64,000 bases of DNA from Cymodocea nodosa. Its lineage: Eukaryota > Streptophyta > Magnoliopsida > Alismatales > Cymodoceaceae. How positions within the stretch are numbered: the first letter of the stretch is position 1; each line of letters opens with the position of its first letter. The position numbers and the translations under genes were made by a program. The DNA lies in the NCBI GenBank assembly GCA_036874045.1, contig JAZBRI010000004.1, positions 5,208,001 to 5,272,000 of the forward strand. The letters are read 5' to 3'. Below, one piece after another: positions 37,246 to 49,673 of the stretch. The notes beneath the pieces are model-generated. The model ran no database searches. It saw only the letters and a list, made by a program, of their open reading frames with translations, and was not told the origin of the DNA.

Positions 37246-39752
37246 TTGTTTGCAACAACCAACAAGCATTTTGTGCACATCAGGAAGCAGAGCATATCTA
37301 TTCTAAATGTATAAGCTGACGCCTTGGTTCATGGTGTTTTTGAGATACTCAATTGTTTTCTTGCGAGTTTGTGTGAGATCAGTGGATTTATGGCTTTACA
37401 ACTGCACCCAAACAATCAAACCAGTACGGAGGTGATCTTTCATCACACCACAATCATCTCATGGTCACATAATGGTGTGAAAATCGCTCCGATGTGGGCA
37501 GTTTTCTTTCTATGTATTTTCGGATGATTTGGATTTTATCTTTGCAACATCGTATTTAATACAATATGCATTTTTATATTTGGAACAGGCTTCACATGAG
37601 ATATAGGGAAATATAGAAGTGCAATTCACAGAATTAAAAAAAAAAAACCATTCAAAGCACAAATCTGGTACACAAGACCACTAATTTGGGATGTGAAGAA
37701 CATTCAATTGTATACAAGTTTACCTCCTTTTATACCTTAAATTCATAAAAAAATACCATTCATTATTTTATATTTGTGATATAATTATGAAAAAATGAAA
37801 ACTAGGCAGCTATTTTTAGTTTTTTGTGTGATCATCAGACTTATCTGTTGAAAACTAGGCAACTTTTTATATGATGTTTTTTTTCTCAGAATTTAAACTT
37901 AAACAATAAAATTGTTGTCGACTAAAACAGACAGTTGACAGCAGACTATGAACCTACTTTCACAAATGGAGTACAGTGGAACTCATGAAAATTGACAAGC
38001 TTGGAGTCTGGAGATCATGGAAAATCGTTTGCTTGTTTCATTTGCACATAAAACGAGGAACTTAAGAGCACCTTTTGTTTTTGAAAATGAGAACTTAAGA
38101 GTACTTAATCGCTGTTAAAGCCTGAGATGGATAAACCAACAGACGGCATATTTAGCATGGGAAATCATCTTCATGTTAGAAAGAGAACCGTTGGAATTTA
38201 ATACAGTAGAATTTTAATTGGTTTTTTCACTTGATTTTTTTTTTTGAAAATTTTCGACATTTTTATTTTACAACTTCAAGGATATTTTCATAAAAATATC
38301 GCTCTGTCGCAACAGAAAGCAGAAAACATGGTGTCAAACCTGCCAACATAACTACACGAGTTGAATGTGAACCTTTTACAATTTATTCTGCCTGCGACTT
38401 GGGGAAGGCAACCTTATACTGTTTCCCTGAAATGAAGGATTTGAAGATCCTTTCCCTTTACCAGGTCACTTGGTTCAATCATCGAAAGGTCCCGAGCGCC
38501 ATAGCAACATGACATACCTAAAATATAATCTGATGCAAAGAACAACTAAAATGATTAATCAGAACGTGAGCACAGTTTATCCTCGGAAATTAAGTCTACT
38601 ATAATTAATTAGAAAACAAAATTTTCTGTCAAACAAGCAGATTAAATTATTTTGCAGCCCATGCTAGTAAAGAAACTTTTATTTTCATAGATGCCCTTCT
38701 TCATGATACTTATTCCATTAAAATTTAGAAGACATGTATCTGGAAGCAGTGGTTCACACTAAATCTTTTATAAATGCAAAATATTCAACTTTATGTAAGC
38801 GGCTATACAAAAGATTTAAGTTAAATGCCAATGAAATGCATATTACAATATTTTCGTTAATATTTTCTAAATGATACTTATAAATGTATTACTCCTTTAA
38901 TTTTATAATTTCCGATTCAAGCAGTGTACTCCACTAGAACCCTGCAGTAATAAATCTTGAATGTTCCCAAAATAAGCACAAAAGAGGTGGACTTCTTTTG
39001 TGGAGTTTGGAACAGAGATTGCTTCCTTCCGTAGTAGGCTTGAAAAAATGCAATGCATGGCTCCTAAGTTGAATCAAATGATGCAGTATGAGATATGCAT
39101 GCTCAACTTTGTATAACATGGCAAAAAATCACCAATTGAACGTCATATAAATTGCTAGCTTGATGCATCTAAACCCCAGAGATACTTTCCCATATTCAAG
39201 TTTAATAACAGTTCCAAGTACTACACAAATAAATAACTTTATTGAATGTGCCTTATTCAACAATTCTTTTACATTTTCAAACAGAAGTATAACGCACTTA
39301 GGTCTCAACTTACAACGTCTTTGAAGACAAAGAATAAAGTATACAATAACCCTGCATAAATGACAAGTGCTAAAACTTCCAACCGTCAAAACAGTGATTT
39401 CCACTAGTCGTTCAGCAAACAATGAAGATGCAAACTAGTTAGCAGGTCAGAACACTTTAATATCAGTGCCAACCAACAAGAAACACTTGTAAAGGACGAT
39501 ACTAATAGAGGCACTAATTGCAATAGTTAACTAGTGTAGCGGTACTTGTAGCTCCCACTAAATTTTGATACTGGTAAAGACAAAAACCACTCCTATTAAC
39601 AAAAAAAGAACACCAGAAAAAGCACTTCAGAAAAAAGAGTGTTTATAACATGGCAAAGCGTATTCACTTCAACAATAAACTGATTAAAGGAAAATGAAGA
39701 AATTAGCAATGACGGATGCTAAATTAGCAAGAGAATTAAGGTACCCACGTCC
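37246..39752. other. convergent intergenic region, LRR gene to trihelix gene
   Basis: This contains the LRR 3' untranslated region and the trihelix 3' side. It is AT-rich apart from 38380-38520, which on the minus strand looks exon-like (see findings). No gene can be supported. Confidence 0.55.
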
Positions 39753-40607
39753 TCATGCCTCCGGTGGCTTCTTTGTCTTCTTGACCTTCTTCTCAGAATG
39801 AAAGGCTCTGGCAATCGTATCTATAAGGTACCTCCCGGTTTCCATCAGCATTGCCTCCTTCTTGGCCTCCATCTCCATCCACTCCCTCTCCATCTCTCTC
39901 ATCATATCCATCTTCCTCTTCTCAATCCTTGAGAATCCCTCTCCGAACCTCCTCACCACCGAAGCCAACCTCTTCGCCGCCCCAACCTTATCGTCTACAC
40001 CCAGTTCTCCGTACCCCCAACCGTGGTAACCATTGCTTCGCCTCACACCACCACCTCTGACGCTTTCTTCTTCCAATTCCTCCTCGTCTTCCTCCTCGAT
40101 CTCATCTTCTTCCTCTTCCTCCTCCGCATCCTCTTCCTCCTCCTCCTCCTCCTCCTCCTCCTCCTCCTCCTCCTCCTCACTCCCAACATCAACATCACCG
40201 CCAAAAATCCTATCTTTACTGGAGACTCGACCACGGGCAGAAGGGCGGGCGGATATCGCGATCGGGCCGCGTTCCATTCGATCGATCTGAGCGAAATGAA
40301 TCCAGTAGGAAGTTCCGATACTCTTCCTTTCGGCGCGGTATCTCTTCCGAAGCTTCTCCATCTTGTGACGGCACTGCGTTCCCGTCCTCGACCCGTAGCC
40401 GCAACGAGAGGCCAAGGAGGCGGCGACCTCGTCCCACTGCTGGGCCTTGAGGGGCCCTCGTCCAAGGGAATACCACTTCTCCTCGTACGCGGCGATCAGG
40501 TGGGAGGTCTCGTGGTCGGACCAGGCCTGGGCAGGTGAGGGCTTCTTCGGCAGTGCTGGTGCTACCGCCGGCCGCCCGGAAGGAGGTGGTGCGTCGGTAG
40601 TGGTCAT
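39753..40607 (-). CDS. trihelix transcription factor, SIP1/ASIL type, 284 aa, single exon
   Basis: The ATG at 40607-40605 has a good context (CCCACCATGA); the open frame extends further up but without another ATG. Residues about 28-90 form the trihelix DNA-binding domain, with the three spaced tryptophans W29 (AWSDHET), W45 (EEKWYSL) and W58 (QQWDEVA) and the conserved TGTQCRHKMEKLRKRYR. A run of about 17 Glu starts near residue 144 and acidic residues continue to about 182, encoded by a TCC repeat on the plus strand. Residues about 205-270 hold the C-terminal coiled coil (RFGEGFSRIEKRKMDMMREM) typical of the SIP1 clade. These factors bind GT-type elements and several act as repressors of seed programmes. 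No intron, as is common in this clade. Nuclear role is inferred from family. Confidence 0.92.
   Translation of the reverse strand: MTTTDAPPPSGRPAVAPALPKKPSPAQAWSDHETSHLIAAYEEKWYSLGRGPLKAQQWDEVAASLASRCGYGSRTGTQCRHKMEKLRKRYRAERKSIGTSYWIHFAQIDRMERGPIAISARPSARGRVSSKDRIFGGDVDVGSEEEEEEEEEEEEEEEEDAEEEEEEDEIEEEDEEELEEESVRGGGVRRSNGYHGWGYGELGVDDKVGAAKRLASVVRRFGEGFSRIEKRKMDMMREMEREWMEMEAKKEAMLMETGRYLIDTIARAFHSEKKVKKTKKPPEA
40136..40178. repeat. (TCC)n microsatellite coding the trihelix poly-Glu tract
   Basis: Continuous TCC/CTC repeat of about 14 units within a longer interrupted stretch (about 40060-40178). Read on the minus strand it gives GAG codons. Slippage will change the Glu tract length by whole residues without frameshift. 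Confidence 0.95.
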
Positions 40608-41477
40608 GGTGGGATTGGAGTGATGGCCATGTGAGGACTGTGTTAGTGGTGGTCGACGCGTAGGGAGGCTTGAAAGCGGCAATGACCGTAATTTTGGGTA
40701 ATTAATAAATCATTCTTTTTAGGTTGAGCATGAAGTGGGCTTATGGGCGTCTGGGGAGCACAGGTCTGGGCCTGGCCTTGAAAAATAAGCCTTATTTTAT
40801 TATAATTGGACTGTGTGATTTTTAATCAAAAAGAATTTTCTCTCTCTTTTTTAAAAAAAATCCCAAAACGATGCATACCCATGTAATAGAATTATTATTA
40901 TAACAGAATCAGTTTAGGAGTATCCCTAATTACGTAAAATCTTGATACTGAACATTTATAGATATTGGTAGTTGGTGAGGTACTTTTGAACATAACACAA
41001 TTTATTTATTTTTGGCTAATGGATTTCTACATTGTAGCAGATACTGTGCTACGTCAATTTTGAATGTTTCCTTTATTGGAACAATAATCCTCTTGTGCAA
41101 TTGAGGAATCCGTAAACTCATCTTGTCGGATTGGGATTACTTCACCTTAAACCAAACTCTAGAAATCATAGGTGGAAGTTATAGTTTTAAAACAAAATCT
41201 GCCGATGTATCGTGAGAACTAAATTTCCTGGGTCCCTACAGCTCAAAAGAATACGTTACCAAAATCAACAGACAGAATTATAACCACAAACGTTGACAAG
41301 TAGAAAAAGATCACAAACCAGAACTAAAATTAACCAAAACAATGGGGTTCCACAACCCAAGCGAGAACACTACCAATATCAAAAAAAAAAAGTTAACCAA
41401 GACAATGTCTCCTAATAACGTTCACATCTATCGCAAAAACCTCTGGAACCCCCTGACCAAGTTCAACTCCGAAATAT
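40608..41477. other. intergenic region, trihelix promoter side to eS6 3' end
   Basis: The left end is the trihelix upstream region (minus strand). The remainder, AT-rich, includes the eS6 3' untranslated region near 41390-41477. No other feature recognised. Confidence 0.65.
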
Positions 41478-43846
<2,369 letters not shown>

Positions 43847-44735
43847 CTTGGACGGAGATCGAAGCGGAGACGCTCTGGAGATCTGGGTTCTCCCACGCTG
43901 TCACGCTCGTTCTCTCACAATCGCAGCTGTCGGGTATCGGCGGCAGGAGATTGCACGCACTTATACAACACTGGCACGCCGACTAGGGTTTTGGACTAAT
44001 GGGCCTCCAGGACGATCTCTACCGTCGAACTGGCACCGCGATCACGATCTGATGATTTCCACGTGCCAATTGGTCGTGGGCGCTTTGGTAATTTAGCTCA
44101 TGGACGAGAGGCGGGCGAAGCGCCGTTACCCACTGCCTTCTGTAGGCGACGATTCTAATCTGCGCCGTCCTCCGCTATGTTTGTGTTCCTTTGCTTTGTC
44201 TTCCTCCCTTCCGTGCTTGCCTTCCTCCCCATTCTCCTTCCTCACCCATTGGCTTCCCACTCGTAATCCACACCCATCTTGCAAATTTCGTCCTTCACAT
44301 CCTTTCTCACCTATCACCACAGTCTTTAACCTCCTCCTCCTCTACTTTTTTCACTATTGTTGTGTACCTTGTCTATGGACCAGAAGCACACTAGTTGATT
44401 GATCGAAAAGCTGGTGAGAAAGTCATTCTTAAAGTTGCTATTATTCAACAAAGGAATTTGGAAGTTTCTCCAAAAAATAGCTTTATTATCTTTATCATCT
44501 TTCCCAACTTATTGCATATTGTTTCTATATCTTTGTCCTACACTTACCTTGTTGTGTCTTATCTGTTTATACAAACATGTAATAGAACACATGGACAGGA
44601 GTAACATCAAGAATCTATATTTCACTTTCTGGCCGAAGTGACAATCTCTTCAACAAGTGTTAATGAACCTATAACCTGTGACATTGACTTCAATTCTCCC
44701 CTTAATCATTCCTTTTTATCTGCAGTTAGAAGACA
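43847..44735. other. shared region between eS6 (-) and SECE2 (+), with both leaders
   Basis: The two genes are transcribed divergently. The left part has the eS6 leader and core promoter. The right part from about 44100 is likely a SECE2 leader exon and leader intron, since CTGCAG directly precedes the ATG-containing exon at about 44726. Short open frames here are not supported as genes. Confidence 0.6.
43961..44005 (-). promoter_or_regulatory. eS6 promoter: site II, telo-box and TATA-like element
   Basis: Reading on the minus strand toward eS6: a GGCCCA (site II; TGGGCC at 44000-44005 on plus), then AAAACCCTAG (telo-box, 43983-43992) and TGTATAA (43961-43967). Site II plus telo-box about 140-160 bases before the ATG is the known arrangement of plant ribosomal protein genes and gives meristem- and growth-linked expression. 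TCP factors bind site II. Use by the divergent SECE2 gene is possible but not shown. Confidence 0.75.
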
Positions 44736-47087
44736 ATGGCATTTGCAGTTGTTTCTACTTCAGTCTGCTCAGGTTTGGATAATGCCTTGCTATTTTGAAT
44801 ATATCCTTATTGTGTTTGCCTCTTATTTTCTTTATGTTTCTTCTTTTATGCTTTGTAGGCCCTGCTCTGCTTAGACGCCACAAGCTTTTGCTTTCTTCTA
44901 GGAGTCCCATGAGAACAGATTTTCTATATCCTAAGTTGAAAACAGTTACGATTTTTTTTCTTCAGAAGTAGATTAACAATGTTTTAGCCCTTGGAATGAT
45001 AGTGTATTTTCTTTAAGCTGCAGTTTCGGAAAATGTCAATTCTTCATTCTCCAAAATTAAAGGGTGTTAATTTCTCCACTTATGGGAGCAATAGTTACCC
45101 TACACAATTTAAGGATGATTTGGAACCTGAGCCCTTCTGGATGAGCATGATCAATGATGTAGTTTGGTAAATTTTGTTTCTTTATTTGACGTTGAATGTT
45201 GTTAGTGAGTGTTGGTTAAAATTTTGTGGGCTAGTAATGGGCATGCTTTTATGTATTTATTTCATTCTTATCACTTCATTATTCAATATAGGAGTTTGAG
45301 ATCCTTGGTGACATTTCTGATCGACCAACCAAGTCAATTGAAGCACATTGAATGGCCATCTTTCCAAGCTACGGTGAGGAGATGCATCAAGCTTTTATAA
45401 GTTGTGTATTTTTTGCTTCTTTCAATTGATTAAAAATTACCCTTCGCTGTTTGTCTTTGAGTGTTAATTTGAGTAAATGGTGTCTTTGAGTCCATGTTAT
45501 TCAGCCACTGATATTGAAGATAGGGATGGGGATCAATACATTTGTGAATTTCAATCCACAATCTTTATACGACTAGTAATTTTTAAAAGCCAAAATTCAT
45601 ATTACTCAACCAAGAAAATATCATGTAGTGCCAATCATGTGGGTTCCTCAATCAAATGAACATGTTGTTTAAGGTGATACTGTATTATTGTGGTAATTTT
45701 TTGGAAGAGAAAACAGTGGTTTAGGGTGTCTGTTTTTGACAGTTAGATTTTTTTTTTTTTGGTTCCATAAGTGACCAGTAGTGATGTTCAAAGGATGACA
45801 TGCTCATTGAATGAGCATGTTGATGGGACCCCTCACAATCTTGATTTCCAGCCTGTGGCTTTAGGCCATGTGTTGATGAGTTGGTAATTAGTATTGCACA
45901 TTTATGTTTTCTACTTGTAAAACCAATATCATATTTGAAGATATGTTATCACAAAACCAATATCTCACCAGACATCACACGAATATTGAATTTATCCAAT
46001 GAATCTGAACTGGATATCAAACTTAACAGATATCGACAACATTCATACCCTTCCACCTTTTTGACAGTTGAAGCCTATATATTAGGATCATGTTGTGCAA
46101 TATTAGGGTACCAGTAAAGCATGGTGCATTCTATTCTCTTGCATCTAGGCTGAACAGGACAGGAGGATTATTTTGTCTGAACAAGGGATCTGGCGTGAGT
46201 AAATGGTGGAAGAAGGCATGCTTGATTATTAGTAAGTGGTGCGCTTTGTCATGAAGACATGGCATATACTTCACATGTAAATAGCAGAGTGTATAGGTAG
46301 AGAGATGACAATGATGTTTAGCATGTCATATACTTGGCATATAAACAGAAGAGTGTGTAGCTGGAGAGATGGTAATGATGATGTTTCTTTCAGATAGCAT
46401 GTGCACATTTTTTAAAAAGGTAATCGTATAGATTTCTATTTATCAGATGTTTATGAAGAAGACAGAATTTCTTTAAAAGTCACATGATTATAAATCCTTG
46501 ATCTAAAGATCTTAAAATTTAACAAAGCTTAAGAAATTAGAATCATTAAACTTAAGATTAAAATACACTTGCATATAAATTAGAATATGATAAAGCATTA
46601 ACTCAATACCATTCAAAAATTTTAACGTACGGTAGATTAGCAAATAGATTTAACTGACTGACCACACATTTTTGTCATACATAATAGCTGAATATGACAG
46701 GCAGTTTATCTATTGGAAAAGCGGTTCAAAACATAAAAGAGAATGCTTTGTTTTGAAGAAAGATGAAGGAGAATGCTGCCTCAAAAAAAAGTTAGAGAAT
46801 GGATTTCAACCAACATGGAAGGACGACCAGCCCGGGAACTAGGCTTATTTCTTCCTTCCATGGATCATATTTTTAATTAATATGCTTTCAGTCTTTCACC
46901 TCTCACATGCTTATTTAAGTCAGTTCAACTTTTAAATTGGGCCAATAAATATTTGACTTATGCTGCTTCACAGCTGAAGACTGCAACCCTCACTCTCATT
47001 CTTGTAGCCGTGATCATTGTTGCACTTTCTTCAGTCGACTCAGCACTTTCCTATACCCTAGCGCTGCTGCTCCGTCGAACTAGATGA
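44736..47087 (+). CDS. SECE2: chloroplast SecE-type translocase subunit, SECE2-like, 153 aa, five coding exons
   Basis: Exons are 44736-44772, 44859-44944, 45024-45166, 45292-45373 and 46974-47087. The first about 40 residues (MAFAVVSTSVCSGPALLRRH, then Ser/Arg/Leu-rich) look like a chloroplast transit peptide. A conserved middle, EPEPFWMSMINDVVWSLRSL, leads to the SecE signature QLKHIEWPSF (104-113), then one transmembrane helix at about 120-142 and a short tail RRTR. SecE clamps SecY; in plants SECE1 serves the thylakoid Sec1 translocase and SECE2 pairs with SCY2 and SECA2 in the inner-envelope Sec2 translocase. Sequence and length suit SECE2. The exon 2 donor (ACA|GTTACG) is weak and was chosen by phase and by the stop that follows if the intron is retained, so the junction near residue 41 is the least certain point. 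Intron 4 is 1.6 kb and holds a 64-bp tandem duplication. Confidence 0.82.
45798..45820. repeat. near-perfect 11-bp palindrome in SECE2 intron 4
   Basis: ACATGCTCATT and its reverse complement AATGAGCATGT are separated by one G. Such a compact palindrome could extrude as a cruciform or be a footprint of element excision. No other evidence of function. Confidence 0.8.
46257..46384. repeat. 64-bp tandem duplication in SECE2 intron 4
   Basis: CATATACTT occurs at 46263 and 46327, each followed by a GCAGAGTGTATAGGTAGAGA-like block and a GATGACAATGATG-like block. About 85% identity by eye. Non-coding. Confidence 0.8.
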
Positions 47088-49673
47088 TTAATAGAAGATT
47101 GAGCTATTTCCGTTGGCAACTTATAATTCACGGGTTGAACTGCAGAGAGAAGCATAAAACTCCATTCAAGTGTACGAGCTGCTGGTTTTTATCAGCCGAT
47201 CTGCACAGCATAATGATTTCGACAAGGCATTTATATGGGAAACACAATCCATCATAAGGCCGATTACCATACTCTATTGTTTTGCATTACTATCTTGTAA
47301 AACGATATTTATACGTCGACATATAAAATTTGATAATTATCAAAGGGCTTTCTTCTTTTAGGCCATTTGAACTTCTGAAGCCATGCGCGGTCATCACTAC
47401 TGTAAAATGAACTTTTCTGTCCATCTTTTCTTCTGGAGAGTTCTCTTATTTCAATAAATATATATTTTTTATGTTAAACAGTCTAAATTGATTTCGTACC
47501 TCTCAAATTGATTTATGATGGGAACCCACAAGAATGTTGCGTTGATATTTTGTTTCCTCTGATTTGTCTTGTGAAGAATATGCTTCTCTGTATTTTTCTC
47601 AAATACAAGTGTGGCAGTTTTAACGTCGACTTAAAAGGTCAAATTCCTTTATACATGTTTTGATGTAACATACAATACAACTGATCCATTCTGGTTCTAA
47701 ACAATAAATTGCTAACCAAGGCAAATTTCATGAAAAGGTGGAATGGTAACGCTCCATTCATATTTCCATGGCGTAATTCCGACAATGAAAATGTATGCCA
47801 TATTCATATATGCTTGATTTCTAGATAATTTGCATTCATTTAATTAATAATCAAATAATTATTCAAACATTTGAATCCATATTTAATGGATTTATCTGAA
47901 CGTGAATGATATTCAAATCCAAGAAAACTCAATCCAAATATTCAAAACTGAAAGTCCAAATTCGAATAATAATCAATTCTCATGAAAATTCAATCTGAAC
48001 ATCTAAATTTGAACGACCATTTCCAATTGATATATTATTTTTTTATCTATAAAAGGCCCAATCCGAATATCTGTATGAATATGGTTATTTTATATTAAAA
48101 ATATAAACATAAATAAAATTATGATGAGAAAATAATAAAATTATATAAAAATAATAAATATAATTTTTTTGGATATCTGATTAGATGGGTAAACAAGTTC
48201 AAATCAGATTTTAATCAACAAATATCATATATTTTCAAATATCTATCAATTATGAAATTCAAATTCAAATAATTCCAAACTAAAAGGTTCAAAACCTTAC
48301 GGAATTTCCAATACCCATTTACATACACTAGGAGTATTTGGCAATGCTTTACTCAAAAAACACCAATACCCTTGATGAGCTATCAATTGAAGAATTTCTA
48401 ATGTACCATCACCTGAGTTTGTTACCTTTAGATCCCAGGGAGTGCATAAAATCTCATTCTAACTTCCTTTTGGATGATTTGGTTATCAAGAAATGATTTC
48501 ATCTTTTGCAATATACAATTATTTCCTAAATTAATTGTTGATAAATTCTAGATGATAGATGCACTACACCAATCATGCAGGAAACCAGAATTTGAATGTA
48601 GCAAACTTTAACATGTTCCGGGGCACATGGAACAGCAACTCGAGTCTCATCCAGTAACAACAAAGTAATTTCAGCCTTCCCACTGAAAATCAACATCTTA
48701 CCTCTGACATCAATGGCATCAATATGACAGCTCAGGTGGTGAATGGCATGCTGCCGCAATCTCCTACCCATAATCTAACTTGGGGAGATGAAAGCCAAGT
48801 TGAATCTACGTGACAATTATTTGTTTTGATTTATAACTAATTACTATCGCTTAATTATTAACTAAAAACAATGGTATTCACAACTTCCATTGAACTAGAA
48901 ATGTCAATGAACACAAACCCCTACCACTATCAAACAAAAAAAAAAACACTTTCCTTCAATTCTATTGTGACCAAGAGAACCTCTGCTGTGCTATCACCAC
49001 CATGTCCATATATTGCTGATGGTTTAGGCGAACTCAGGCTGCTATGAGACGTCTTGATTTATTGCTGACAATTTCGGCGATGTTTCTTAATCACTGTCCA
49101 ATGAAATTCACTGCTTGGTTTGGTTAAGTTCTAAACTTTGAATCCCCTGATTTTAGACTCATAGCCAGGGTTTTGCTAGTATTAATGGAAAACTATTTCA
49201 AAAAAAAAAAACAGTATTGTGCAGAAGATTCCTCGGTCAACTTACAGTAACTCTCTTGTGCATAGAAGAGAAAGGGAAATCAAATGAAGCCTCCAATGTT
49301 GAGAGCTCCAATCAGCTCTTTGTTCCTCCTAGATTTGAAGGTTGTGACAACAATAAAAGTAATTTTCAAACAATTCTTGAATTCTTAAGGATTAATGTAC
49401 GCTCAGATTCCAATGCAGATGATTGACAATTCAGACATCACTCGAGCTGTTCAAAGTGGAAAATTACAGCAACTGCGAACAGATGGAAGATTTGTGTGTG
49501 TGTGTGTGCGTGTTGGGGGGGGGGGGGGGTTCCCATGAAAATGGGAAAATCAATAAATATCAATAAATTCAGATATCTCAATAGAATGCACCCAACCAAG
49601 CAAGTGAAACTGAAATAAACATTGGGAAGTGTAGAGGGCTGAAAAATGCGACGCCAACTGTCATCTTCCTATT
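47088..49673. other. intergenic region, SECE2 to TRAPPC2L (convergent)
   Basis: AT-rich, with a stretch at about 47860-48300 full of ATTCAAAT-type words, suggestive of old repeat sequence. A TG microsatellite joined to a G tract lies at 49493-49529. Short frames near 48526-48771 (minus) and 49217-49426 (plus) show no recognisable family. No gene supported. Confidence 0.6.
49493..49529 (+). repeat. (TG)n microsatellite followed by 15 G
   Basis: About ten TG units (one interrupted by GCG) run directly into fifteen G. Likely unstable; the exact length may be a sequencing artefact. Confidence 0.85.

Noticed and set aside
40023..40538. 171-codon plus-strand open frame rich in Leu
   Set aside because: It is the antisense of the trihelix coding exon; the Leu run is the complement of the Glu tract.
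48526..48771. 81-codon minus-strand frame between SECE2 and TRAPPC2L
   Set aside because: No recognisable domain and no supporting splice context.
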